Shown in pieces: positions 34,817 through 46,873 of a stretch of 64,000 bases of DNA (position 1 is its first letter; each line of letters begins with the position of its first letter). Under the pieces are notes generated by a model. That model was given only the letters and a program-made list of their open reading frames with translations, searched no databases and was not told the DNA's origin. The translations under genes and the position numbers were made by a program. Source of the DNA: Phaffia rhodozyma (taxonomy: Eukaryota; Basidiomycota; Tremellomycetes; Cystofilobasidiales; Mrakiaceae); assembly GCA_014706385.1 (NCBI GenBank), contig JACGZH010000001.1, positions 1,240,001-1,304,000 on the forward strand, written 5' to 3'.

Positions 34817-36486
34817 TCAGACATCGCTTCCGATCCATTGGTCCAACACTCTGTGCCAACAACCTTGGATCTCCATATGCTGGCCCTCGCACCACTCCAA
34901 TTTGAGCGCATCCTTCTCGTCCAATGAACGAAGACCGAGCCAGTCCGCCTGGTAAAGCGGCTGATCGTATAACGGGATTTCTCTCTCTTCATCTGGTGCT
35001 ACATCGGCCGAGTCCAGACTAGAGTCCAGAGGATGAAGGGAACCAAACCAGGAAGAGATCGCTGGATAGACCGTGGTCTCCTCGGTGAATCGAAGGAGGA
35101 CCAGGTTGGAGAGCGAGCCCAGGTTAGACGCGAATGTCTCGTTTTTGTATTCTCTCTCATTGTTGATCTCAGCCAGGAAACTGTCCGTCCGATGCAAGAG
35201 ATTAGAGACTGTTTACACATACTTGAGAAGTTTGCCGAAAAACATAAAGCCAAACGGAAAGAGAAAGACAAACGTGTTGGTAGAGAGGTAAAGATCCAAT
35301 CGATCATGATCGCGGTAATACTGAGCCTGAACCAGGTTCCTCTGAGCCCAGGGCGTATAGACCCTAGCACGAGCGGCAGATCGAGCCCCCCGACATAAGA
35401 ACTAGTTTGGTCGTATGTCGGACAAACCTCGAAGTGAGCATCTCGCACGATCGACTGATGAGCGTGTGTTCGGTTCAAGCACATGTCAGCACTCACGTCC
35501 GAAGGTCGGCAGGCCGGTAGGTCCGCAATTCCCATATGTTGAGCACCAAACTAAATATGAGATTACCAACTGGTCAGTCTCGTTCAGACGTTCACCGACC
35601 TAGCCAAAAGTATACATGACCACGTACAGTTATCAAGTTAGATACCGGAGGATCGTTGTGCCATTCCACGTAAGCTCTGCTCGTACAAACACGGAAACAC
35701 ATTGAGAACGTTTGGTTCTGAAAGAACCTCGAGCACAGAGACAAGACGGACCTTAGAAATTGGCCTCCTTGAGAGAACCCGATGGCATCGAACTGTTGCC
35801 CATTGCGATCCCAACATACACAATCAAAGCTGTTTCAATAACTTTTTTGATCCTTTGTGAATATCCCAAAGAAACGAGACAACATATCAGGTGTATATAG
35901 TTGAACTAACCCCTTGCCCGAGTTCCTCAACCTCTTGAAGTTGAGCCGCGACTTTATCGATCTGATCATTCACATTCCCATACTATTCCCATATCCCATC
36001 CGTTAAATCGAAAGATCAGCATCAACCCATATCCATGTAAACTACCACCGCATGATCGGACTTGTAGAGAAAGAGGGGACTCACGAACCCTGCTCTCCGA
36101 TCGCTCGATCCGTCTGGTTCGACGGCTACAAGGTGAACATAAATCCCAGGGTATAGTTTCTCTATATCCTCTTTTACTCCTATCTATCAAAGACAAGATC
36201 CCGCATATGTATACAATACCGCCGTTCCAAGAACCAACCGTCAGACGATGATATCCAAACAACTTTGTGAGCAGCAAGCAATCTTGAAAGTGAAGTGCTT
36301 AGCTTTGCTTACCATACCATCGGCGAAGGCCGAGTCGCCCATCCCATGCCAGATGACAACCGGCCGGTAAGACTTCTCGATCGTTGATGGTTCTACGAAA
36401 GGAGTCTGCGATTCATGTCCGAGAGGGGTAGCGAGAGCTGAAGGGAGTACGAAGGAAAGAAAGGAAAAGAAAAGAAAACGTTTCAT
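34817..36486 (-). CDS. PPT1: Palmitoyl-protein thioesterase
   Basis: Eight exons: 36486..36313, 36183..36085, 35982..35911, 35792..35752, 35676..35628, 35550..35497, 35401..35274, 35180..34817 (326 residues). A signal peptide (MKRFLFFSFLSFVLPSALAT) leads to PVVIWHGMGDSAFADGM. The nucleophile elbow is FDAIGFSQGGQFLRAYVEWH. Then come FGAQHMGIADLPACRPSD, VYTPWAQRNLVQAQYYRDHD, TFLAEINNEREYKNETFASN and WFGSL; the catalytic His lies in WCEGQHMEIQGCWH. Ppt1 removes palmitate from protein cysteines in the lysosome/vacuole; human loss causes infantile ceroid lipofuscinosis. The GTGAGT donor after exon 6 was chosen because the next exon then continues the family motif (FLCRGARSAARARVYTPWAQ). By remembered alignment, the position of the catalytic Asp before the WFG motif appears to be Glu (FTEETTVYP). 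Confidence 0.92.
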
Positions 36487-36755
36487 CGAACGGATGATCA
36501 AGCTGAATGATGATGATGATGATGGTGGTGAGGAGTTTAACGATCTTGAAAGTTTCAGAGCTTCTGGACGCGTTTCCAACCGGAAAGGAAACACAGCGCA
36601 TGGGATGATGACTCTCTTCATCTCAGATACTGTTCTTGCCAAACGGCCTATCAACTGATTGTTACCTCCGAAGAGAAAGAAGCATTGGCGGATACAGTCA
36701 AGTAAATTGGAAGGAAATGAAATTAAAAGGTTCACAGGCATGTATATGAATCGCT

Positions 36756-38600
36756 CTATATTTTTACAGACCGTACCCAGCCCCGGCCCCCATAGCTTGT
36801 TCCGCCCCCTGCACAGGCAACCCAGTCACCTCCCAATCCACAGGCTATGTTGTCGATTTCGGTCGGCGCCTCAAAGACGGCTCTAGGCTCGGTCCTTGAT
36901 GGGACCGATGGTGGCTTTTCGGACGAAGCCGACGTAGAACGGGATATGGGCAGAGAAGATGACGGAGTTGATGGATTCGAAGGCAGAATCGACGACTGGT
37001 GCGCATAGTTAGGAGGTGGAAGACTAGGCATCGAAGAGTCCCATAATCGAAGCAGAGCATCATCGCCTGGCACATGCAGAAAGAAAGAGAGGGAGAGGAG
37101 TTTGATGAGTTCTCTATGAATGTAGCACAGAAGTGGTAGAGCACGCTCACCTCCTGAACAAAGTCCACCCTTGCCTCGGACGCCCTTCTCGCCCCAAGAT
37201 ATACATCCGACCTTGCCCCCATCCCGTCCGTTTCTCATTTCGACGACCGGAGTACCTGGGCTTCGCATATCCAAGACCTGAATATCTCCGCTATCCTGTT
37301 TGAACGTAGCCAGGTAATGAGAATTTGACGGATCGAAAGCGATCCGCATCAACGCCTTGGACGGGTTGAATGACGAGGAAGGTGAGGGAGAAGAGTAAGA
37401 TGAAGGTGCTCGTGTAGACTCGAAAAGAATGGTGGAATGTTCGAGAGACCGAAGGTCGAACGCTCGAATGGATCCATCAGACCCGGCGGAGACAAACACT
37501 TCTGTCCCACCCGGCAACCAAGCTACGTCAAACTATCACATGAAAGGAAGCAAAGTGAGGAAGAGCACTCAGCAAATCAACACAGCCGAATACCAGGTGC
37601 ATGTAAGAGATTGAAGTACCTACCACTTCACGATCATGAGCAATCAGCTGCGTCACAGCCGTGCTTGTTTGAATATCCTGAACAAAATAGGGTAAGAGAT
37701 GATTGTTCCGTCAGGCTTCGCTATGGGCATGTTTGACGTGAAGGAACACAGAGCGGTTGAGACAGCTTACCCAGACGGTGCATGTAGTATCTATACTGGA
37801 GGTTACGATTCTACTCGGATTGAACGCATTCCATGAAAGTGAGGTGAGCGGAGCCGGACTGTTGTATACACCTGTCGACGCGTTTGTCCCTGATGAAGAC
37901 GCTGATTTGGACTGTTCGAGTCCAGGTTTGGTTTGCGTACAGAATGAGTGACAGTCTCGGAGTATGGAGTAGCATAAGTGATAAACGAGAAAGCGAGAAG
38001 ACGAACATGAGCTAATGACCCGACTTCTTTCAGCCCGCCTTGATTATAGCCTCCCGGAGGAGGCGCGATATATTCCCATATATGCAAAGCATCGCCGGTA
38101 GTTGCGATGAGCTCCCTGTATGAATTGGCGGCAGACGAAGACCGATGGGAGGGAAACGGCTCCCATGCGATACAGGTTGCAGGATATGTGAGAGGTGCCT
38201 CGGCCACTGCTGATAGTCTATTTGATGAGGTATTCTGTAGAATTCACAGAGCGAGAGGTAGAACGATGAGGATGGTCGAAATCATCAGCCGAGAAAGGGA
38301 CATCAACACTGTCCTGGTCAGAAAGCGACAGAAAGCGACAGAATGCTGGAGACCGACCTGTTCTGTACGAGCCACAACACGGAGATAGTTCTGACCGGTC
38401 ACACAGCTTCCCAGGGCCAGCCGATGGGGGAGATGCTGCCGGCTGTTGGTGAACGCAAGCGCATATATCGGCCCTGGTTTTGTATGTCCATCAGGAGGAG
38501 AACGTTCAGCCAGAAGGAAGAGAGAATCCGATACCGAGAAGCAAGCCCAAACTTGGAAGAAATGCTTACAAGGAGCCTCGTATGTGAATTGGCTTGTCAT
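36756..38600 (-). CDS. WD40 protein of the WDR68/DCAF7 (TTG1-like) family
   Basis: Eight exons: 38600..38570, 38473..38358, 38313..38265, 38209..38007, 37911..37771, 37677..37624, 37532..37151, 37066..36756 (428 residues). Conserved blocks follow the family in order: FTYEAPWPIYALAFTNS, HRLALGSCVTGQNYLRVVAR, DDFDHPHPVAEAPLTYPATC, GDALHIWEY, PLTSLSWNAFNPSRIVTSSI then DTTCTVWDIQTSTAVTQLIA, HDREVFDVAWLPGG, FVSAGSDGSIRAFDLRSLEH then STILFE, and a final WD unit DDALLRLWDSSMP. These proteins scaffold DYRK-type kinases and, in plants, MYB/bHLH factors. In fungi the role is poorly known. Two Ser/Pro-rich inserts (around 37390 and 37000) and the 44-nt intron 38357..38314, one of the shortest in the window, are notable. 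The end WVRSVKI matches the family C-terminus. Confidence 0.88.
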
Positions 38601-38858
38601 AGGTAGATGCCGGGCAGACTGAATGGCCTAGAACAAAATGAGTCAGAACTGACGAACGATAGTGATGGTGATGGTGATGGTGATGGTGACGAAAGAGATC
38701 GAGTCCGATGAGATGGAGAAGGTGAAAGCGGAAGTGACTGAGTTAATCGAGTCAATCCTTTGCTCCTCCTCGTCCATCAGGTATATAAGATCTGTTCGAC
38801 TCTGTTTCCACATAGATCGTACTCGTTACTTCACTCGCTCATACAATCTTATACAGAC
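38601..38858. promoter_or_regulatory. Shared divergent promoter of the WDR68-like and SDR genes
   Basis: 258 bases between divergent starts. It contains five tandem GTGATG units at 38662-38689. CT-rich DNA and a GTATATAAGA TATA-like stretch at about 38780 lie 70-80 bases before the SDR start. Confidence 0.55.
38662..38689 (+). repeat. Tandem GTGATG repeat in a divergent promoter
   Basis: Near-perfect GTGATG hexamers repeated about five times within the 258-base intergenic region. Visible directly; possibly length-variable. Confidence 0.85.
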
Positions 38859-40209
38859 ATGCCTTTCGACCTTGCTCTCGATTCTGTTCATGCGCTCGTC
38901 ACCGGAGCGTCCGGAGGAATCGGTATCGTCACCACCCAGGCGTTTCTTGATAACGGCGCGCTCGTCACCGCACACTACAACTCCAACCCAGACTCGCTCA
39001 AAGAGATCAAACACGACCGTCTTGCCGCACTCAAAGCTGATGTTCGGGACGAGAGTCAGGTAGATAAGCTCTTCGTCGATGCTAAGGAAAGGCTGGGCAA
39101 GGCAGTTGAGGTCCTTGTTGGTATGGCATCCTCTTCTCTCTTCTCTTCTTCTCTGAAACTAATCCTCAGTGCTCACAGGTGTTCCTCTCGGTTGGATGAG
39201 ACAGTCAACCATGCGTATGTCGGACTCACCGACTACCCGATAGCTTCTATGCCGCTGTCTGAATGGAACAAGACGATTGGCATCAATCTGACGGGTGGGT
39301 ATCCTCTGTAGCTCTATTCTATTTGACCTCGATTAACTCATACAAGCTTCTTTGGTATCCCACCCAAATATGTCTGCGTGGCTGGACATCAGGTGCATTC
39401 ATAATGGTAAAAGCGTTCTTGAAACAACTAAAGTATGTTGAGGAGAAGAACAGGCACAAGATCGCAGTGGTCTTCGTTGGGTAAGTTCTGTGTTAGAGGC
39501 TTCTCCACCTTGCTTTGTATCTGGTTGGTAATGACTGTCTTGTTCTTCTCTCAACATTAGGTCTACTGCTGGTTTGATCGGAGAAGCTGGCCATGCGGGT
39601 ACGGTCTCTCTTTTATGTCCCAATTGGCAACTGTGTATTCTTGTATACTCGTTCTGAATCAACAGACTCTCTTGTGCGCGTCCAGACTACGCGTCCACTA
39701 AATCAGCTCTCATGAACGGCTTCACGCTCTCTCTCAAGAATGAGATTGTCAAGATTGCCCCTTTAGCCAGAGTCAACGTCGTCGCGCCCGGATGGTAAGG
39801 TCTTGTCGTTTCTGTGAGCTTCATAGCAGTCTGTACTAAATAACGCATAACTTCTACATTGAAATGTGTTCACCCGGAATCAAGGGTTCGCACACCAGCT
39901 GTAGCTTCTGCACTTGCCAACCCTACCATTGTGTACAACTCTATAGCTACGTGGGTTTTTTTCTTTTCTTCTCTAACGCGTGGTGTGTCTCATGGAATCT
40001 GTTGATCCGAGTGGCCACGTCCTTCTATCTCTTCTTCCATCAGGGTGCCACTCCGAAAGTTTGCGCTTCCATCGGACATCGCAAATCAGATCCTCTTTTT
40101 GGCGTCTTCTTCTGCCTCTGGGCATGTTACTGGACAGGTCGTCATGGTACATGGAGGTATGGAAGGCAGGCTACTCAACCGAGAAGAAGATATTCGAGCG
40201 ATGCTTTAG
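38859..40209 (+). CDS. Short-chain dehydrogenase/reductase
   Basis: Seven exons: 38859..39120, 39205..39294, 39393..39480, 39561..39598, 39686..39794, 39885..39950, 40044..40209 (272 residues). Classical SDR layout: nucleotide motif HALVTGASGGIGIVTTQAF, then LKADVRDESQVDKLF. The NNAG equivalent reads VNHAYVGLTD. INLTGAFIMVKAFLKQL follows. The catalytic Ser is in VVFVGSTAGLIGEAG, Tyr-X3-Lys in DYASTKSALMNGF, then VNVVAPGWVRTPAVASALAN and a final GHVTGQVVMVHGGMEGR. It should catalyse NAD(P)H-linked reduction or oxidation in the cytosol. The substrate cannot be inferred; the nearest sequences in memory are FabG-like fungal oxidoreductases. There is no targeting signal. Confidence 0.88.
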
Positions 40210-40539
40210 ACGGCCGAGAGTTACTTTGTTTCTTGTTGTATTCGTGCAATCGGTATGCTGTACTGTTGCTACTCTGTACATGCACATCCTGTCCATATGT
40301 ATGCTCTATTCAACACGTGTGAGACCAAGAACAATATGAATCTAGAGGTTGTTGAGGAAGCGAAAGGAATTTTAATACTCAGTCAAAGGCAGAAACAGAG
40401 AAATGACGTTTTCATTCTCCGTCGATTCTTGTTTGCCCCGGTTACTCTCTAGCCAATTCATCCGCTCCCTCATCCAGCCACAATCATCCCTCTTCGATTC
40501 GTCTGTCCCAAAGTATCCAAGCAAACAAAGGAGAGATCA
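40210..40539. other. Intergenic between the SDR and DnaJ genes
   Basis: 330 bases of mixed sequence holding the SDR 3'-UTR and the DnaJ promoter. No gene or clear element is seen. Confidence 0.45.
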
Positions 40540-43390
40540 ATGTCTACCATCGTTGAGAGTAGACTTAGGCCCGAAGGCACCATCACTGTCCAATGCCCAC
40601 AGTCAGTTTCGAGCTCTCTTGTCAAAACCTTATGCTCATTCTTCTCAGTCTAGTCTTTCTTACAGCCGATCCGAGCATGATGTACTTATCGTTTCCTTTC
40701 TTCATCAAATGCCTTTCCTCCTCGTGGGGTTTATTGTAGCTGTAAATCTCTGTTGGACTTTTCGACGTGAGTCTCATGTTAAGAGACTCGAACTCAGCGT
40801 ATGAATCTAAAGAACGCGTATACTTATGGTGCTCAGCTGACACTTTCCTATTCCATTAAATTCTTATCTTTGCCTGGTTTCTCTGCCAATTGATGATTTG
40901 CTCACTCGCAGTCCTGTTTCTCAGTCTAAGCCTTTCCGGATTCGATGCTCTAACAAGCCTTGTGGCCGGATATTTGATCCGCCGACGTTCAACCCGTATG
41001 ACACCTCGTCCGGCTCGCAATCAGGCGCGGGCTCATCATCGGCAGGCACCGGTCAGGTGGGTAAGGAGAAGAAGGGTAGGAAGATAGGTTCAAACGAGCG
41101 CCCATTGGAGAGTCGGTACTATGATATCCTGGGGGTTGGAGTCACGGCTGATGCGGATGAGTAAGTTCAGCCAACTCTCTGTCAGACGGGAGGAATCTGT
41201 CGACCGACGAGGATAAGAGGTTGGAAGAGGGTGGGGTTATGCGGGAAGCGAGATATATTGACAATTCTATCTGCAACTGATGATTTTTTGTCTCCTCAGG
41301 ATCAAGAAGGCTTATCGTAGACTAGCTATCAAACTTCACCCTGATAGTACGTGCTCTTTCACTCAAGGAGAATAAAGAAAGCCGCAGTAGTATTGAAAGC
41401 TAAACGCCTCCGCTCATGTCTCGTGACAACAGAGAACAGAGATGACCCGGATGCTGAGGAAAAGTTCAAAGAGGTCGCTATTGCCTATCAGGTATGTCAT
41501 AGTTTTCCAAAGTATGCCTTGAAAATTCAGACTAGCTTTGCGACCTCCAGATGTTGATCATACCGGATGAATATATGGTGAGAGCAGGTGCTTTCCGACC
41601 CGGCGCTTAGAAAGAAGTATAATGAGTTTGGAAGTAAAGGAAATGAGCCCGCTGAAGGTTTCGTACGTCTTTACTCCGAATTTTCTTCAATCTCATCTGT
41701 AAACGATATTGAAGAGGAGCGTATGGACTGACTGACCTACCGATACCTTTCTTCTGGGGTATTTGATTGTGAATGATGCTGCGACATCAGGTGGACCCGG
41801 AGGAATTGTTTGGGACATTATTCGGTGGAGAAAAGTTCAATGATATCATCGGTCAAATCTCAATAGGTTTGTTCTTTTTCCTCATCTGTTTTTCTTAGCT
41901 TTCTTCCCGTCGTTTGTGTAGAGGTTCTCTGACAGCGTTCGTCTACACCGTACTAAATCGACTGAATGATTCTAAACCATGATACAGGTCGATCAATGAA
42001 AGAAGCTCTTCAAGCGGCCGACGCCGAAACTGGTGAAGAAAATGACGATCCATCAACCCCTCGGATGGTGTATGATTCTAAATCCGGCAAAATGGTTATT
42101 CCGCCCGAGGAGAAGGCCAGATTAGATAAGTTGAAAAAGGAGAAGGATGCGTTGGCAGACAAGGAGCGAAAGGAGCGAGTCGATAAACTTGTCGTGAATC
42201 TGGAGAAGAAGTTGGCGATCTTTGTGGAAGGTGTCCAAGGTAGTGGGGCAGGCCGGCCGGAAGATATGGGAAGGGCAGAGAAGGAAGTTGGCGAAAGCTT
42301 CAAGGTCAGTTAAGCATTTCTCCGTCAGCTCTGAAAGGTTTTTTTATTTTACTGATGACTACCGTAATTGGAAAAATGACGCTAGACCATATGTTCCCTC
42401 GAGGCAGAGGAACTGGTACTAGAGTCGTACGGGCATGAGCTACTTCAAGCCGTCGGTAGCACGTACAGTGCCCGAGGCCGGTACGTCCCTCTGTATCTTT
42501 CGTTAACATACGACAAACATCTACTTAGATTCCATTCACATTCTTGGGCAATTTATAGACAATACAACGCTTCGACAGGATCGTTTGGAGGTGTGATCGG
42601 ATGGTTTCATGGAGCCAAGTCTGGGATGGATACAATTTCAGACAGCATTTCTTTAGTTCGCGCTGGTAGGTTCTCTTTTTAACGTATTTATTCGTCTTTG
42701 GCCTGTTCTGCACCACCTCTTAAGAGCGAAAGCTCTGTAAGATGAAGCAGTTTGTGATATCATACTGATGTTGATGACTACGGTTGAACAGGTCTTCACC
42801 TCAAGAATGTGTTTGAAAAGCTTCAGGCTGCCGAGAAGTTGGGTCTTACACCGGAACAGATGAAGGCGCTGGAAGAAGAGGCCGCTGCCGAGGGTCTCAA
42901 AACCTTATGGAAGTCTGCAAAGATGGAAGTCGAATCTGTTATCCGTAAGTTTTCTTCAACTTCTGACTCGTCATATAACGAAGGGGATTTGCTCTCAGCT
43001 TGCCGTAATTTAAGTTTCTCTTGAATGAATCTGAATTCTTTTCATTGGTTTGATGGTTACTATCATCTGGCGATTATTTCCTTCTTTTAAACGCTCTTCC
43101 TTTACTTTGCAGGTGAGACGTGTGACCGTATCCTATCTCAACCGGAGGTCTCTAGGGAGAAGCTTCGACTGCGAGCCGTTGGATTGGAATTGATGGGTGC
43201 TGTGAGTTCATTCTTGTCATTCTGGTTCGGATTGTGGAACGTAACTCTTGTATTTCTATTTGTATCCGTTCGACACTCACACAATATCGTTCTTGTTTGA
43301 CATTTGGTCTGTTCTTAGGCCTATCAATCGGTTAAGAAGGAAGGAGATTCGCTTGAGGAACAGATCAAGGCGGCTGAGACAAAGCCTTAG
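40540..43390 (+). CDS. DnaJ-X co-chaperone (Caj1/Djp1 type)
   Basis: Twelve exons: 40540..40601, 40912..41160, 41300..41346, 41433..41491, 41588..41662, 41791..41866, 41988..42304, 42386..42480, 42559..42665, 42792..42944, 43113..43201, 43319..43390 (466 residues). An N-terminal segment with Cys residues (TVQCPHPVSQ...FRIRCSNKPCGRIF, residues 16-42) precedes the J-domain: ESRYYDILGVGVTADADE, IKKAYRRLAIKLHPDKNRDD, EEKFKEVAIAYQVLSDPALR. The HPD triad is present. The DnaJ-X region follows (DPEELFGTLFGGEKFNDIIG, RSMKEALQAADAE, LEAEELVLESYGHELLQAVG, GGVIGWFHGAKSGMDTISDS, and a C-terminal helical part ending AAETKP). Yeast Caj1 and Djp1 have this layout; Djp1 helps peroxisomal import. J-proteins stimulate Hsp70 ATPase. 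There is no signal peptide or membrane segment, so it is cytosolic. Confidence 0.92.
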
Positions 43391-43641
43391 AGTTGGATTC
43401 TATTTCATTCGACACCTAAACAGTTTTCATTTCTTTTCGTGGTATCGCTGCCACTTTAGAACATGATGGTGATGATGGTTCATTGTCCCTACCTTCTGTC
43501 ATTTCCCCCTGTATCACGTCTATACCCCGGCGTGTTCTTTTGTTCTGTCCCTTCTCTCAAAACCCAGCCCCTACGATTATAATGACATTTCAACCAGAAT
43601 GATATACAAGAGATCAGAACGCAGATATTCAAAGTGCATAT

Positions 43642-46600
43642 TCACCATTTGTCAACCGTCTGCCTAACGCCCACTAAGCCATCCTTGACTTTATCGAGCT
43701 CTCCAACAAGTAATTTCCGCCTGCTCTCGAGTTCTTCAATTCTCTTTGAAAACCCTTTGCTACCCCCTCCGTTAATCTCTACCCCATCATCATCGTCCAA
43801 ATCAACATCTTTGCTAAGTTCTCCTCTTAGCCGCCAAGACGAAGGTTTATTACTCGGAGAGCCAGCGTCTGCGCTGAAATGCATAGCTCGAGAAGGACTT
43901 GGCGTCCAACCTGTAGCTCTCGAACTTCCTATCTGACGCTCCTCTCTGGGATCCTTCTCCTCCTCTTGGCTATCCTCGCCATGACTTGAAGACCTCTTCC
44001 ATCGTCTGAGGACTAATAACCGTGGTTTCTTCCCGCTCTCTAATACGCGCTTCCTGGCGCTCAACCCAATGCAATCTACCATCTGCTGTAGCGCCTTAAC
44101 ATCTGTGACGGGTCTGGACCGTCTACTAGCCGTGCTGGGTATCCTATTTCCATGACTGTAAGGCGCAGACATCGGGAATGATGCAGAGAATGAGGCTGAA
44201 GAACGGGCTGGTGTTTGGTAAACATTTTTCCTGGATGACATAGTTGGATTCGGCGGGCGTTTGGAGTCTGGTGGCAGGAGCGGCCGGTGCGGTGTTTGAT
44301 CCCGATGGCGTTTGATAGATGCAGGTGTGAACGGGGACTCCAAGGCCTTTCCATCGAAAGAGAATGCCAAGAAATCGTCTTCTCCAGGGAACGAATTGAG
44401 CACGGGCTGATCAAAGGGAGTCATGAATTCTAAGGGCAACCGATTGAGTCTTTTCACTTCGAACGCATCCTGCGTAGGTCCCCAAGTGAAGCCTGTCCAT
44501 TCATCTGCCAACTCGGATGATCTGACTTTCTCCTCGGCTATATCATGGAAGATTAAGGACCTGTCGAACGCCTCGCTTAGGCTACTGACCCGATCGGGAG
44601 GAGCGAATGACTGAGGACTACCTCCGAGCCATGAGATGCCTGTCAGCTTCATCCGATTAGGATCTTGATTCGACCGTAAGGGCGATTCTCTAGAATGTAA
44701 GACGGACAGGCCAGGCGAAGAGATGAACAGGTCTGAAAATGCGAAAGGATTATTGTCGTCCTCTCCATCACCTTGTCCCTCATAAAGATTTGACAAGGAT
44801 AGATCAAATGGATGTTGAGAATATTGAGGAACCGGAGGGGGTGGGGGAAGGAATAGTTCTGGTGGTGGTATGCCTGTACAAGAGAAACCCCACCCAGAAA
44901 TGAGTCTGAGTGAACTTTTTCATCAGCATGCATGATGAACCTAGCTTACCTGAAGGCGGTGTACACGAGGTCGATGGCCAGATGACATCTCTGAACCAAG
45001 GATGGAATTTCACCTCAGATGTACCGTTTCGGCCTAGTCTTTCTGTAGAATGCTTCAACAGGCTGTGATTTCTCAAAAGAAGGAAAAGCTCATGAGTTAT
45101 GACACATAAGGCAAGACACAGAGCGAGTCAGCTTTACCGTCGTATCAAATCTTCGAATTCACTCGACATGTCAACTTCCGGGGGAAACTTTAGACTGTCC
45201 TGTTACATTTTGATTCGAGTCAGTTGTTTTTAGTTCGATAGGATTTCAGTGAGCCATTTCGTCTTTATGACATAAGAAGACCACAGCAAGGCAATGACAG
45301 ACGAACCTCGAAATTGACAATCTTCCAGTAGGTATCCGCTATACTTTCTGCAAAGAAAGGAGGCTCGCCAAAAAGAAGTTCACTGATTTCGCGCATGGAC
45401 GCGAATGTCTACCAGAGTCAGTAGATCATATGGTCGAGACTATCCTTGGGAAGAGGAACCGACCTGATAATGACACCCAACGACCACCAATCCACTTGAA
45501 TGCCATAGCCCTCTGTCTCTGCTGATCTTGATTTGCCGCCTTCCTCTGATTTCTCCTCGCTGTCTTCTGCTCTCTCTTCATCCTCTTCCGCCCTGACGAG
45601 CGCATCCTCGTGAGCCTCCAAGATCTCTGGGGCAATATAATCCGGTGTGCCGACAGGCCATAAGCACGCCGTTATAGGTAAGACCTTTCTGTTTTTATTT
45701 CTTCCTTCAGGTAGAGCCTGTGCGGCCGTTCCAAAGTCCGTCAGGACGGCTCTCGGCATTCGGTTGTTCTCACCGGGACGGATAAGAAAGTTGTGAGGCT
45801 TGAGATCTCTGTGTGCCCAACCGTTGTCGGATAGCCATTCTACCGCGCAAACCATACCAACTGACCAGTACCTGACATCTGATTCTGGGAGTCTACTGGA
45901 GGGTGTAGAGATTAGCACGTCCCAGAGGGTTCCGTATGGGATAAAATCCATGATTAAATGGAGCGAAAGTGGGGATTGGAAGGCACACAGGATTTGAGGA
46001 GAGAAAATCGAGTTTGTGGTAAGAGCGAGAGTATGTAGTATCCGTTCAGGTATTGGAGAGGTGTGCTGTGTTTTGGAATCATGTTCAAGTTTAAAAAAAC
46101 CAAAGGATCAAGTTGAGTTACAGTTTGTCGACAGGATGGGAACGAAAGGAAAGGGCATACCTGACGGCTTCTGCGAAGTGTTACCTTGCTCATCGTCTTC
46201 ATACAATACAGCTCATCATCAAACTTGCATCTGACAAGGTCTACCTATAAATTTCAATCGTTAGAGCAACTTAGCGAATATCTTCAACACATGCAAGCAT
46301 CAGGACAGCCGGGTATGATATGCAGGCTGAAAGGAGGACTAACTGTTCCGAATTGACCTTGAGCAATATGCGATACAGGCACAAAGTCGTCTGTTCTGAT
46401 TCCAAGCTCCTTAACTTTCGAGCGAACTTCTATTTCAATTTTACATGGGATCATATGTGCGAGTGAGAAACAACTTAAGAATATGGGTGCATCAATTAGA
46501 TGTAGTTGTAGAGCTCACCTTCCTCAGCGTCGCCTGTTTCGCCGGTTCGACTTTCAGTTAACGTCACATCTATAAGCTTGCCGATGAGATCTTCATCCTG

Positions 46601-46675
46601 CTGGTCTATAGGTTGGTCAAGAGCTGCTAACAACCTGGTCCTTCTTTCTTTCCAGGTAGAGATAGATTCGGCCAT
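43642..46675 (-). CDS. AGC-family Ser/Thr protein kinase, DMPK/ROCK-like
   Basis: Eight exons: 46675..46519, 46429..46344, 46244..46161, 46065..45464, 45382..45307, 45199..45138, 45071..44950, 44873..43642 (806 residues). The kinase domain spans about 70-390: Gly loop HIAQGQFGTVDLVRCKFDDE, Lys in LYCMKTMSK, HLIMDFIPYGTLWDVL, catalytic loop AHRDLKPHNFLI, DFGTAAQA, GTPDYIAPEILE, DWWSLGVIISELLFGEPPFF, AESIADTYWKIVNFE, and an AGC-type end LLKHSTERLGRNGTSEVKFH. All catalytic residues are present. Between APEILE and the DWWS motif there is a ~38-residue acidic Glu-rich insertion. The ~410-residue tail is Ser/Pro-rich with a coiled-coil-like end. Fungal relatives of MRCK/ROCK act in polarity and cytokinesis, but the exact orthologue is not established. 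POLD2 is upstream on the same strand. Confidence 0.88.
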
Positions 46676-46873
46676 CTGATGGGACCGAGAGCTGAGCGTG
46701 GTGGTTCAAGGACGATAATGAAGATGATACAGATGATACAGACTGTTGGTTGAGAGAAACTCGAGTGTTTGCAGGTATATATCTACCGTACGATGCGGGG
46801 TAAGATGCTGACCAGGGAACAAGTGGATCACGTGATTTTTTGTCACAAGGAGAATAGATATAAAGACATTCTA

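Noticed and set aside
35400..35497. Read-through reading of PPT1 after RPSD as coding
   Set aside because: The open frame continues for many codons, but the GTGAGT donor at 35496 and the acceptor at 35402 give the conserved VYTPWAQRNLVQAQYYRD sequence; the intervening part is an intron.
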